This document shows positions 47,965-56,148 of a DNA stretch of 64,000 bases, piece by piece. Positions within the stretch are counted from its first letter, which is position 1. Each line of letters opens with the position of its first letter. The translations under genes were made by a program, and so were the position numbers. A model generated the notes under the pieces. That model was not told the DNA's origin. It saw only the letters and a list, made by a program, of their open reading frames with translations, and searched no databases. This DNA is from Aristaeella hokkaidonensis (GTDB lineage: Bacteria; Bacillota; Clostridia; Christensenellales; Aristaeellaceae). The DNA lies in contig NZ_CP068393.1 in the NCBI RefSeq assembly GCF_018128945.1, positions 682,001-746,000 of the forward strand, read 5' to 3'.

Positions 47965-49085
47965 AAACCCGCTTCACGCAGACGAGCAATAAGAGGCAGA
48001 ACATTTTCATCATCGGGGGCAAAGGTGACCAGGTAGAGGCGGATATTCGGGCCGGCCCGATGCATACGGATCATGATATCCACCATGGGAATATTCAGCC
48101 TGGCGGAGATGATGACAACACAGCCAACCTTCCGGAGACGGCTGCTTTCCATGGAAAGAACCCGCTCAAAACGATCTGTTTCAGAGAATTCCACACGGGT
48201 CAGATAATCCATGGCAATAGGCAGTCCCATACTTTTATCCACATCCACAGGATGCTTCCCCGGGAGCGGCATGCGGATCTGATGATCCGTAACTGTCTGG
48301 GAGGTAACGATGGACGCAGCAGTTTCGAGCATTGCGTCACGGATATCCGCTCCTGCCCGGGCATGTCCCCAGGAGGGCGGCGGTGAACAATCCATGAGAA
48401 CCAGCACATCCTGAAGAATCGGTTCGTCAAATTTGCGGACAACGAGTTCACGCTTGCGCATGGAAAGCTTCCAGTGGATTTTTTTCATAGCATCCCCAGG
48501 CTGATAACTGCGGATGTCGGAGGGAGCATTCAGGTCTTCCGTAGCCCTGGACATGAGTTCACTGCCGGGATCCCCGGGAGCCAGCTTCAAAGGCTCCACG
48601 TCGAAGGTCTGGGGAAGAACCACCAGCTCAAAGGCGGTTTTGCGGAGCACAATCCGGCGCTGAACCAGCCCAAGCAGATCCTCTACAGTACAGGAATGAA
48701 GACCGACAGAGAAAACGCCCACATGGGAAGCGTGAATCGGCAGCTTCATGCTCTGCAGACGATGAGGCATATTTTTCAGACGGACATCCCTGTCACGGTT
48801 GCCGACAGGATCCGACAATTCCAGAAGCAGCGGCGCAACCGGAATGAGACCGCGATGGCGAACCCGCAGACTCAAAACCACATCATCGCCGCGCCGGACC
48901 GTTTCTCCGGAGAGCACGCCTTCCACTTCCAGTGTGGCGGAAGCCCAGAGCACCGCAACGACAGCGCCGGCCAGGATGAGCAGGATCAGGATGGAAAGCA
49001 GTAAAAAAAGCTGACTGCCGGTGCAGAGCGCAACCGTCAGCAGCGTCAGAAATACAGCAATGGGCAGGGTAAGCTTCAGTTTCAT
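47934..49085 (-). CDS. DUF58 domain protein
   Basis: 383 residues. Two N-terminal membrane helices (about 5-50), then a beta-rich region and the DUF58 domain with the signature RSYQPGDAMKKIHWKLSMRK near residue 200, followed by a von Willebrand A-like segment (VLVLMDCSP). It overlaps moxR by 4 bases. DUF58 proteins work with MoxR ATPases; here they form the usual trio with the transglutaminase. Confidence 0.93.
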   Translation of the reverse strand: MKLKLTLPIAVFLTLLTVALCTGSQLFLLLSILILLILAGAVVAVLWASATLEVEGVLSGETVRRGDDVVLSLRVRHRGLIPVAPLLLELSDPVGNRDRDVRLKNMPHRLQSMKLPIHASHVGVFSVGLHSCTVEDLLGLVQRRIVLRKTAFELVVLPQTFDVEPLKLAPGDPGSELMSRATEDLNAPSDIRSYQPGDAMKKIHWKLSMRKRELVVRKFDEPILQDVLVLMDCSPPPSWGHARAGADIRDAMLETAASIVTSQTVTDHQIRMPLPGKHPVDVDKSMGLPIAMDYLTRVEFSETDRFERVLSMESSRLRKVGCVVIISARLNIPMVDIMIRMHRAGPNIRLYLVTFAPDDENVLPLIARLREAGLEVSYVTPDT

Positions 49086-50026
49086 AATTTTACGGGAACA
49101 GAGGTATTCTGCAGGGTTGTCAGCAGAAACTGCTCCGCAGGAATTCCTTTCATCTTGGCTTCAGGGGAGAGAATCATCCTGTGGGCCATGACCGGAAGGA
49201 ACATATGCTGTACATCCTCAGGCAGGACAAAATCCCGGTCATCAAGCATGGCGCAGGCCTGGGCACCGCGAATCAGGGCAATTGCCGCACGGGTGGAAGC
49301 TCCAAGTGAGAAGGAGGGATCATTTCGTGTGGCAGCGGCGAGGGAAGCAACATAATTCCGGATTTCCGGAGAACAGTAAACCGTAGTAACCTGCTCCTGC
49401 ATGGCCAGTACGTCCTGGGCTGAGCAGATGGGTTCAATCGTTGTCATGGGAATGACGGAGCCGCTGTAGCGTTCCAGGACGTCCATTTCCTGCTCGACAG
49501 TCGGATAACCGATAGAGATCCGGAGGAAGAAACGGTCCACCTGCGCCTCAGGCAGGGGATAAGTGCCGACAAACTCACCGGGGTTCTGGGTGGCAAGTAC
49601 AATAAAAGGCTGGGGAAGCGGATGAGTAACGCCGTCGACGGTCACCTGATGCTCTTCCATGACCTCAAGCAGGGCGGACTGGGTTTTGGGGCTCGTACGG
49701 TTAATTTCATCTGCAAGGACAATCTGGCTCATCACGGCGCCCTCTTTGAATTCCATTTCGCCGGTCTGGAAATTGACCATGGTGAAACCGGTAACGTCAG
49801 AAGGCATCAGGTCAGGTGTGAACTGAATCCTGCGGAAGGAACAGTCCAGGGAACGGGCGAGGGCGCTGGCCAGCGTGGTTTTGCCCACGCCGGGAACGTC
49901 TTCAATCAAAACATGACCTTTGCACAGCAGAGCGATGAGGGCATATTCAATGGCTTCTTCCTTGCCGACGACAGCTTTGCTGATATTCTGCTGCAGGGCC
50001 AGGACCATTCTGCCGGGATTGATCAT
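49082..50026 (-). CDS. MoxR-family AAA ATPase
   Basis: 314 residues. Walker A GVGKTTLA in EDVPGVGKTTLASALA, Walker B VLADEINR, sensor 1 LATQNPGE and an arginine finger segment PEAQVDRFF. Chaperone-like ATPase that activates protein partners; here most likely the DUF58 and transglutaminase products. Confidence 0.95.
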   Translation of the reverse strand: MINPGRMVLALQQNISKAVVGKEEAIEYALIALLCKGHVLIEDVPGVGKTTLASALARSLDCSFRRIQFTPDLMPSDVTGFTMVNFQTGEMEFKEGAVMSQIVLADEINRTSPKTQSALLEVMEEHQVTVDGVTHPLPQPFIVLATQNPGEFVGTYPLPEAQVDRFFLRISIGYPTVEQEMDVLERYSGSVIPMTTIEPICSAQDVLAMQEQVTTVYCSPEIRNYVASLAAATRNDPSFSLGASTRAAIALIRGAQACAMLDDRDFVLPEDVQHMFLPVMAHRMILSPEAKMKGIPAEQFLLTTLQNTSVPVKL

Positions 50027-50036
50027 AGGAAACCTC

Positions 50037-50085
50037 CCAATGAAATACTTAAAACTTAAGACTTAAAACTGAAAAATTAAAATGA
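50037..50085. repeat. ACTTAAA heptamer repeat upstream of moxR
   Basis: aatgaaatacttaaaacttaa and continuation to gaaaaattaaaatgatg. It begins with the AATGAAAT boundary shared with the hairpin arrays, then continues as heptamers. Confidence 0.75.
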
Positions 50086-50144
50086 TGAGATCAGAGACTC
50101 ACCACCGAAATTGCGGTTCGTACATCTCTGAAACATACTAAGTT

Positions 50145-50186
50145 ATTATACCTATAATTGATGAAAACCGCAAGGTGTGGTATGAT
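50145..50186. promoter_or_regulatory. Overlapping divergent promoters for acpS and the moxR operon
   Basis: Plus: TTGATG (50158-50163), 17 bases, TATGAT (50181-50186). Minus: TTGCGG (50168-50173), 17 bases, TATAAT (50145-50150). The two promoters share their spacer DNA. Confidence 0.65.
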
Positions 50187-50254
50187 TCGGATGAGTTGGC
50201 CACGGAATGCAGTATAGAATGTCCGTATGCATGCAGACAAAGGAGAGAAACAGC

Positions 50255-50620
50255 ATGATCAAGGGACTGGGCCTGGATTTGTGTGAGATATCCAGGATGG
50301 ATAAACTGCTTGAGAATGACCGGTTCCTGAACCGGTTTTTTACAGAAGCAGAAGCCGGATATATCCGGTCAAAAGGGAAAACAGCCGGCCAGACGGCCGC
50401 CGGGATCTATGCAGCCAAGGAGGCGCTGGCCAAAGCCCTGGGAACAGGTATCACATTTGATCTGAAAGAAATAGAAGTAGTCCATGATGAAGCCGGAAAA
50501 CCCGGATACAGACTGACTGGAAAAGCCGCAGAGATGAGCGGCGGCGATCACTTCCTGCTGTCTGTTTCCCATGACGGCGGCATCTCCGCGGCGGTTTGCG
50601 TAAGGGAACAGGAACATTGA
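50255..50620 (+). CDS. acpS: Holo-[acyl-carrier-protein] synthase
   Basis: 121 residues. It transfers phosphopantetheine from CoA to ACP. Metal ligand Asp in GLGLDLCEI and Glu in AAKEALAKALGTG are present. The ATG at 50255 has AAAGGAG upstream; an in-frame ATG at 50207 lacks one. Its end forms a hairpin with the sequence after the stop. Confidence 0.95.
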   Translation: MIKGLGLDLCEISRMDKLLENDRFLNRFFTEAEAGYIRSKGKTAGQTAAGIYAAKEALAKALGTGITFDLKEIEVVHDEAGKPGYRLTGKAAEMSGGDHFLLSVSHDGGISAAVCVREQEH

Positions 50621-50644
50621 CGAATAAGTCGATGTTCCGTTTTG
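50611..50644 (+). terminator. Terminator overlapping the end of acpS
   Basis: GGAACATTGAC (50611-50621, includes the stop) pairs with GTCGATGTTCC (50628-50638), followed by GTTTTGTTT. Confidence 0.75.
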
Positions 50645-50660
50645 TTTCTGCTGTTTGCGC

Positions 50661-50689
50661 TTGTCAAGAAGAGAGAAAAAAACTATAAT
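50661..50689 (+). promoter_or_regulatory. Promoter of the phosphohexomutase gene
   Basis: TTGTCA (50661-50666), 17 bases, TATAAT (50684-50689). Confidence 0.7.
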
Positions 50690-50761
50690 TAACATGCGGT
50701 TTTCCGCATATATAAAAGTAACTGAGAGAACCGGTCTGAATAAAGGAAAGGCGGTAAGAAC

Positions 50762-52480
50762 ATGACAATTCGTGAGAACTATGAGCAGTGGCTGCGGGAC
50801 TTTGCGGATGACCAGGATACGATCCGGGAACTGAAAGCCATCGGTGAAGACGAAAAGGAAATGGAAGACCGCTTCTATACGGAGCTGAGCTTCGGAACCG
50901 CGGGAATGAGAGGCGTGCTCGGAGCCGGCATGAACCGGATGAATAAATACAACGTCCGGCGCGCAACCAAAGGTCTGGCAGGATATCTGCTTGAGAACCC
51001 GGAGGAAGCGAAACGCGGCGTAGTTATTGCTTATGACAGCCGCCGGTGCAGCGCAGAATTCGCAAAGGATACAGCGCTGGTGCTGTGCGCAGAAGGCGTA
51101 CCGGCTTATCTGTTCGACGCGCTTCGTCCGGTACCGGTGCTGAGCTTTGCGGTGCGCCATCTGCACGCTAAGGCAGGCGTGGTTATTACAGCCAGCCATA
51201 ATCCGCCGCAGTATAACGGATACAAAGTGTATGGTGAAGACGGCGCACAGGTGGGGCCGGAGGCCGCTGAAGGCATTACCCGGGTGATCCGTTCCACGAA
51301 ATATACAGACTGCGTACTGATGGATGAACAGGAAGCGCTGGACAAAGGCCTGCTGAAAATCATCGGCAACAAGGAAGTGGACGATGACTATATCGAGCGG
51401 GTCAAAACACTGAGCATCAATCCGGAACTGCTCCGAACAGAAGGCTCGAAGCTGAATATCGTTTACACGCCCCTGCACGGCAGCGGAAATGTACCAGTCC
51501 GCCGCCTGCTGAAGGAAATCGGCCTGACCAATGTTGCGGTTGTGAAAGAACAGGAAATGCCTGATCCGAACTTCAGCACAATCAAGGTTCCGAACCCGGA
51601 AGATCCCGGAGCCTATGAACTGGCGTTCAAGCTGGCGGCTGAGGTGAATGCGAACGTGATCTTTGCCACAGATCCGGACTGCGACCGCCTGGGTGTGGCT
51701 GTCAAGGACGGACAGGGAGAATGGCATCTGCTGAGCGGAAACCAGATCGGATGTGTGCTTCTGCATTACATTCTGTCCAGCCTGAAAAAGGCCGGAAAGC
51801 TGCCAAAGGATGGTGCCGCAGTCAAGAGTATTGTTTCCACGAGCCTGGCGAACAAGATCTGTGAAAGCTTCGGAGTATCCATTTTTGAAACCCTGACGGG
51901 ATTCAAGTTCATCGGCGAGAAGATCCAGCAGTTTATGGACAAGGGAGATCACACCTTCCTGTTCGGATTTGAGGAAAGCTATGGATTCCTTTCCAGCACC
52001 TTTGTGCGGGACAAGGACGGTGTGAATGCGAGCCTGCTGGTCAGCGAGGTCGCCTGCGCATGCATGGCAGAGGGAATCACGTTCTATGACCGGATCCAGG
52101 AGATTTTCAAGGAATACGGATACTATGCCAACAGCGTGGTTTCCACAACGCTGCCCGGCAAGGACGGACTGACCAGGATGAAGGAAATCATGAGCAACCT
52201 GCGTGCTCAGCCGCCAAAGGAAATTGCCGGACTGAAGGTAACCGCAGTCCGGGATTATCTGAAGGGAATCCGCACAGAGAACGGACAGGAAACGCCGACC
52301 GGTCTGCCAGTATCCGACGTGCTGTATTTTGAACTGGAGAAAGGCAACTGGGTTTGCGTCAGACCTTCCGGCACAGAACCCAAAATCAAGCTTTATATCA
52401 ATGCCAATGCTGCCGGGAAAGCAGAAGCGGAAGTGCTGAGCGAAGCCCTGTGCGAGGCAAGCAAACGCCTGATGAACTAA
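50762..52480 (+). CDS. Phosphoglucomutase/phosphomannomutase
   Basis: 572 residues, alpha-D-phosphohexomutase superfamily, PgcA-like length. Phosphoserine loop TASHNPPQYNGYK, metal loop DPDCDRLG, sugar loop GFEESYGF and phosphate loop RPSGTEPKIK are all intact. It interconverts glucose 1- and 6-phosphate (or the mannose forms), feeding glycogen, wall and surface polysaccharides. Own promoter; followed by a membrane protein gene 53 bases downstream. Confidence 0.95.
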   Translation: MTIRENYEQWLRDFADDQDTIRELKAIGEDEKEMEDRFYTELSFGTAGMRGVLGAGMNRMNKYNVRRATKGLAGYLLENPEEAKRGVVIAYDSRRCSAEFAKDTALVLCAEGVPAYLFDALRPVPVLSFAVRHLHAKAGVVITASHNPPQYNGYKVYGEDGAQVGPEAAEGITRVIRSTKYTDCVLMDEQEALDKGLLKIIGNKEVDDDYIERVKTLSINPELLRTEGSKLNIVYTPLHGSGNVPVRRLLKEIGLTNVAVVKEQEMPDPNFSTIKVPNPEDPGAYELAFKLAAEVNANVIFATDPDCDRLGVAVKDGQGEWHLLSGNQIGCVLLHYILSSLKKAGKLPKDGAAVKSIVSTSLANKICESFGVSIFETLTGFKFIGEKIQQFMDKGDHTFLFGFEESYGFLSSTFVRDKDGVNASLLVSEVACACMAEGITFYDRIQEIFKEYGYYANSVVSTTLPGKDGLTRMKEIMSNLRAQPPKEIAGLKVTAVRDYLKGIRTENGQETPTGLPVSDVLYFELEKGNWVCVRPSGTEPKIKLYINANAAGKAEAEVLSEALCEASKRLMN

Positions 52481-52533
52481 TCCATAAGAAAAAGAAATCC
52501 AGTATCTACAGATTGCAAGGGAGATAGAAAGAC

Positions 52534-53571
52534 ATGTTTGGTAGAATGATGAACAACTACTATTACGGGAAGAGCGGAAAAGGCGATTTCCGGAAAGAAG
52601 ATCTGCCTCAGAACAGGCGCCAGCTGTTCAGGGACACACTCAAAACACGGCTGAGCGCACTGTGCAGGATTAATCTTCTGTATATGCTCATCTTTCTGCC
52701 GGCGATGCTGGTGATCATGTTTTCCTTTACCAATATCCTGTCCACAACCAGCAACCTGATGATGGTTGAACAGAATGATTATGCCGGTTTTGTTGAACAG
52801 GTGACCCAGAACGAACAGGAAGTTACCATTACTGAAGAGCAGTTCAATGAACTCAAGAACGCTGACGTAAATCTCGGGGACATGCTGGACAGCACGGTGT
52901 TCCGTATGCTGCTCCTGCTGATTCCCTGCATTGCCATTACCGGGCCGTTTACGGCAGGCCTTAGCTATATCACCCGGAACTGGGCGCGGGATGAGCATGC
53001 ATTTATCTGGACGGATTTCAAGGACGCAGTCAAAGCAAACTGGAAGCAGTCCCTGGTGCTGTCTTTGATTACTTCTGTCCTGCCGATCGCTGCCTATGTC
53101 GGATGGCGCTTTTACGGACAGTTGGCGCAGAACAATATGATTATGATTGTTCCGCAGGTACTTGTGGTCCTGGTTGGAATGATCTGGTCGATCAGTATTA
53201 CCTATATGCATCCGCTGGTGGTCACCTATGAACTGAAAACAAAAGACGTTATCAGAAACGGCCTGCTGCTGGGTGTAGCCCGTCTTCCCATGAGCGTTGC
53301 AATCCGGCTGCTGCATTGTGTTCCTGCCCTGATCGGCGGACTGCTGATCTGGTTCTGGAACCCGATGATCGGCATGCTGATCCTGTTTGCCTATTATGCC
53401 CTGATCGGTTTCTCCATCAGCCGCTTTATCACCGCCAGCTATACGAATGCGGTGTTTGACAAGTACATCAATCCGCGGATTGAGGGTGCAAAGGTCAACC
53501 AAGGCATCTACAAGCCGGAAGATGACGATGATGAAGAAGATGAAGCCGTGGAAGGGGATACGGATAACTAA
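52534..53571 (+). CDS. YesL-like (DUF624) membrane protein with acidic tail
   Basis: 345 residues, longer than typical YesL (about 210) because of an extracytoplasmic insertion (about 78-128). Six predicted helices. The motif GPFTAGLSYITRNWARDEH, then DFKDAVKANWKQSL, is that of DUF624. The C-terminus (about 325-345) is almost all Asp/Glu. Function unknown; in Bacillus such proteins lie near sugar transport genes. The methyltransferase starts 2 bases after its stop. Confidence 0.82.
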   Translation: MFGRMMNNYYYGKSGKGDFRKEDLPQNRRQLFRDTLKTRLSALCRINLLYMLIFLPAMLVIMFSFTNILSTTSNLMMVEQNDYAGFVEQVTQNEQEVTITEEQFNELKNADVNLGDMLDSTVFRMLLLLIPCIAITGPFTAGLSYITRNWARDEHAFIWTDFKDAVKANWKQSLVLSLITSVLPIAAYVGWRFYGQLAQNNMIMIVPQVLVVLVGMIWSISITYMHPLVVTYELKTKDVIRNGLLLGVARLPMSVAIRLLHCVPALIGGLLIWFWNPMIGMLILFAYYALIGFSISRFITASYTNAVFDKYINPRIEGAKVNQGIYKPEDDDDEEDEAVEGDTDN

Positions 53572-53573
53572 TC

Positions 53574-54320
53574 ATGTACCAGGGATTTGCAGAACTATAT
53601 GATGAATTGATGGATGACGTCAATTACGAAGGCTGGGCGGATCACTATGCCCGCCTGCTTTCGATTTACGGAATACGCAGCGGCAAGGTATGTGAATGTG
53701 CCTGCGGAACCGGAAGCCTGACCCTGCCGCTGCAGAAGCGCGGCTTTCAGATGACAGGAGTGGACATAAGCCGGGAAATGCTGTGGCAGGCTGCCCAGAA
53801 AGCCCGGAAAAACGGAATCGCAATACCATTTGTACAGCAGGATATGCGGAGCCTGAATCTCCATAAGCCTGTGGACGCGGTACTGGCTACCTGCGACGGG
53901 GTGAATTATCTGCTGACGGAGGAAGACCTGCTGGGATTCTTCCGGGCGGCAAAAAGATCCATTCTGCCGGGCGGAGCATTGATTTTTGATGTATCCACCC
54001 CTTACAAACTGAAGAACATCCTGTGCTCCGGGCTGATGTATGAAGACCGGGACGATGTGACTTATCTGTGGCAGAATACCTGGCACGAAAGATCACAGAC
54101 GGTTAACCTGGACCTGTGCTTCTTTGTGCGGGAAAACGATGGCAAATACCGCAGGATGGAGGAGCACCAGACGCAGCGGGCCTGGAGTATGGATACGCTG
54201 AAGGAAGTGCTCTGGAAGGCCGGATTCCGGGCGGTGTGCATGTATTCCAACGGATCGCTGAACGCCGCCAAAGAACAAGATGAAAGATGGCACATAGCAG
54301 CGACGAATCCTGTGAAGTAA
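53574..54320 (+). CDS. Class I SAM-dependent methyltransferase
   Basis: 248 residues. SAM motif I CECACGTGSLTLPL near residue 40, motif II TGVDISREML, post-motif DAVLATCDGVNYLL. The family resembles the small methyltransferases often next to rsfS or cell-division genes in Bacillota, with no known substrate. Probably cotranscribed with the YesL-like gene. Confidence 0.9.
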   Translation: MYQGFAELYDELMDDVNYEGWADHYARLLSIYGIRSGKVCECACGTGSLTLPLQKRGFQMTGVDISREMLWQAAQKARKNGIAIPFVQQDMRSLNLHKPVDAVLATCDGVNYLLTEEDLLGFFRAAKRSILPGGALIFDVSTPYKLKNILCSGLMYEDRDDVTYLWQNTWHERSQTVNLDLCFFVRENDGKYRRMEEHQTQRAWSMDTLKEVLWKAGFRAVCMYSNGSLNAAKEQDERWHIAATNPVK

Positions 54321-54352
54321 ACGCCTTTGGCATACTTCACAGAATTGCGCGG

Positions 54353-54386
54353 CCGTAATGAACAATTGACAATGAACAATGATGGT
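54353..54386. repeat. GAACAAT heptamer repeat
   Basis: aatgaacaattgacaatgaa then caatgatgg: four heptamers of the GAACAAT/TGACAAT type, starting with AATGAA and ending ATGG, like the other families. Confidence 0.7.
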
Positions 54387-54405
54387 TACTGGGAAGAGGA
54401 TTACT

Positions 54406-55278
54406 ATGGACGAGATGCTGCAAATTGACCTGTGCAACGGACAGGTGCGGGTGATGCTCTGTGAAACCACGGAGACCGTACAGCGCTGCGCAGATATTCA
54501 CACGACAACCCCTGTGTGCACAGCGGCGCTGGGCAGGCTGATGACCGGAACGGCAATGCTGGGTATCATGATGAAGGGGGAAGAGGAGAACGTTACCGTC
54601 ACAATCAAGGGAGACGGGCCGATGGGCACCCTGGTGGCAGTGGCGGACCATGGAAAAATCCGTGCCTGTGCTGACAACCCACAGGTGGAGCTTCCGCTGC
54701 GGGAGGACGGCAAGCTGGACGTTGGCGGCGCCGTCGGACATCACGGACGAATGAGCGTGATCAAGGATCTTGCGCTGCGGAAAAACTATATCGGACAGAG
54801 CGAACTGGTGAGCGGTGAAATCGCCATGGACTTTGCCCAGTATTTTACAGTGTCAGAACAGCAGCCATCCCTGGTGGCACTGGGTGTGCTTGTCAGCGGT
54901 GATAACGTGCTGAAGGCCGGCGGCCTGCTGATCCAGCCCCTGCCGGGATGCCCTGACGAGATTATTGATCAGCTGGAACTGAGAAGCCCCATGTTTGCGG
55001 ACATCAGCCGGGAAATGACTTTCGCCCCGATTGAGCAGCTGTGTGAGGACTGGTTCCGGGGCATGGAACCGAAGATCCTTGAAAGAACGCCTATCTCCTA
55101 TACCTGTACATGCAGCAGGGAAAGGATGGAGAAGGCCCTGATTTCCATGGGAGCCAAAGATCTGCAGTCCCTGATCGATGATGATGAAGGAGCTGAATTG
55201 GTCTGTCACTTCTGTCACGGGAAGTATTTCTTCACGACTGAGCAGCTGAAGGCCATGCTGAAGGAGGCAAAAAAATGA
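54406..55278 (+). CDS. hslO: Hsp33 redox-regulated chaperone
   Basis: 290 residues from the ATG at 54406, which has GAGGA upstream; in-frame ATGs at 54379 and 54382 fall in the repeat. The C-terminal redox switch has CTCS and CHFC, giving the C-X-C and C-X2-C zinc centre. N-terminal motifs GRLMTGTAML and the VGHHGRMSVIKDL segment are typical. It holds unfolded proteins when its cysteines are oxidised, so it matters for an anaerobe meeting oxygen. The next gene overlaps by 4 bases. Confidence 0.95.
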   Translation: MDEMLQIDLCNGQVRVMLCETTETVQRCADIHTTTPVCTAALGRLMTGTAMLGIMMKGEEENVTVTIKGDGPMGTLVAVADHGKIRACADNPQVELPLREDGKLDVGGAVGHHGRMSVIKDLALRKNYIGQSELVSGEIAMDFAQYFTVSEQQPSLVALGVLVSGDNVLKAGGLLIQPLPGCPDEIIDQLELRSPMFADISREMTFAPIEQLCEDWFRGMEPKILERTPISYTCTCSRERMEKALISMGAKDLQSLIDDDEGAELVCHFCHGKYFFTTEQLKAMLKEAKK

Positions 55279-56111
55279 AAATGCCGATTATAAACTTTGA
55301 TGAAAGATTTGCTGATTTTATGTCTGACTGGATGAAGAACCATCAGGATCAGTATGAAACTTTTGACGATATGGAAGAGGATATGCCCAGAATATATGTG
55401 GCATTCCTGAATACCCGGGCGAAGTGGCTCGGCAATGTTACGCCAGGCGCCTATTTTACCCAGTTTGAGGATCCGAAGGTTCTGGTGGACTGGCTTGCGC
55501 AGTACTGCGAGGAAGGCGCGCCGGTTCCGGATCTGCTGATGGAGCAGATTACCACGGTCGGACGCCCCTGTGAAAAAAGGCTGCTTGAACTGCTGAAGGA
55601 CGAGGAAGCAACCGAAGAAGCGAAAATGATTGCCATCAATCTCCTGAGAGAGATGGAAAGCGTGCTGCCGAAGATGCTTTATATCACCTGGCAGCTTGAC
55701 CGGGAAGGCAAAGATGAGCTGAAAGATAATGCCCTGGAAAGCCTGACCGATATGGGAGAATGTGTGGTTCAGCCTATTCTGCAGGAACTTCCCAAAGCCA
55801 ATGCGGCCGGTGAAGAAGCACTGCTGGAGGTGCTGTCTCATTTCCCCGGAAACGAGCTGATATACAAACTGGCAATCAAGCTTTTTAAGGAACGGAAGGA
55901 GCGCAGAGCCCTTTTTGCCGGATATCTGGCGAAGCTGGGAGACGACCGTGCCCTGCCTGAACTGATGGCAGCGGCAGAAGAAGAGAAACTGCCTTACCTG
56001 ACGTTTATTGAAATCAGGAATGCAATTGAGGAGCTGGGCGGCATATGTCCTGAGCGTAACTATGATGATGATCCTGAGTATGAAGCACTCAGGGATCTGG
56101 ACATGAATTGA
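55275..56111 (+). CDS. Helical-repeat protein of unknown function
   Basis: 278 residues, acidic, no signal or membrane helix. From about residue 90 it shows HEAT-like helical pairs (PCEKRLLELLKDEEATEEAK, NALESLTDMGECVVQPILQE and a third, RRALFAGYLAKLGDDRALPE), so it may be a protein-binding scaffold. It overlaps hslO by 4 bases (ATGA) and is translationally coupled with it. No catalytic motif. Confidence 0.78.
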   Translation: MKMPIINFDERFADFMSDWMKNHQDQYETFDDMEEDMPRIYVAFLNTRAKWLGNVTPGAYFTQFEDPKVLVDWLAQYCEEGAPVPDLLMEQITTVGRPCEKRLLELLKDEEATEEAKMIAINLLREMESVLPKMLYITWQLDREGKDELKDNALESLTDMGECVVQPILQELPKANAAGEEALLEVLSHFPGNELIYKLAIKLFKERKERRALFAGYLAKLGDDRALPELMAAAEEEKLPYLTFIEIRNAIEELGGICPERNYDDDPEYEALRDLDMN

Positions 56112-56148
56112 CTGTAAATCATTATGACCTGAAAGGAGGCTGCCGGAG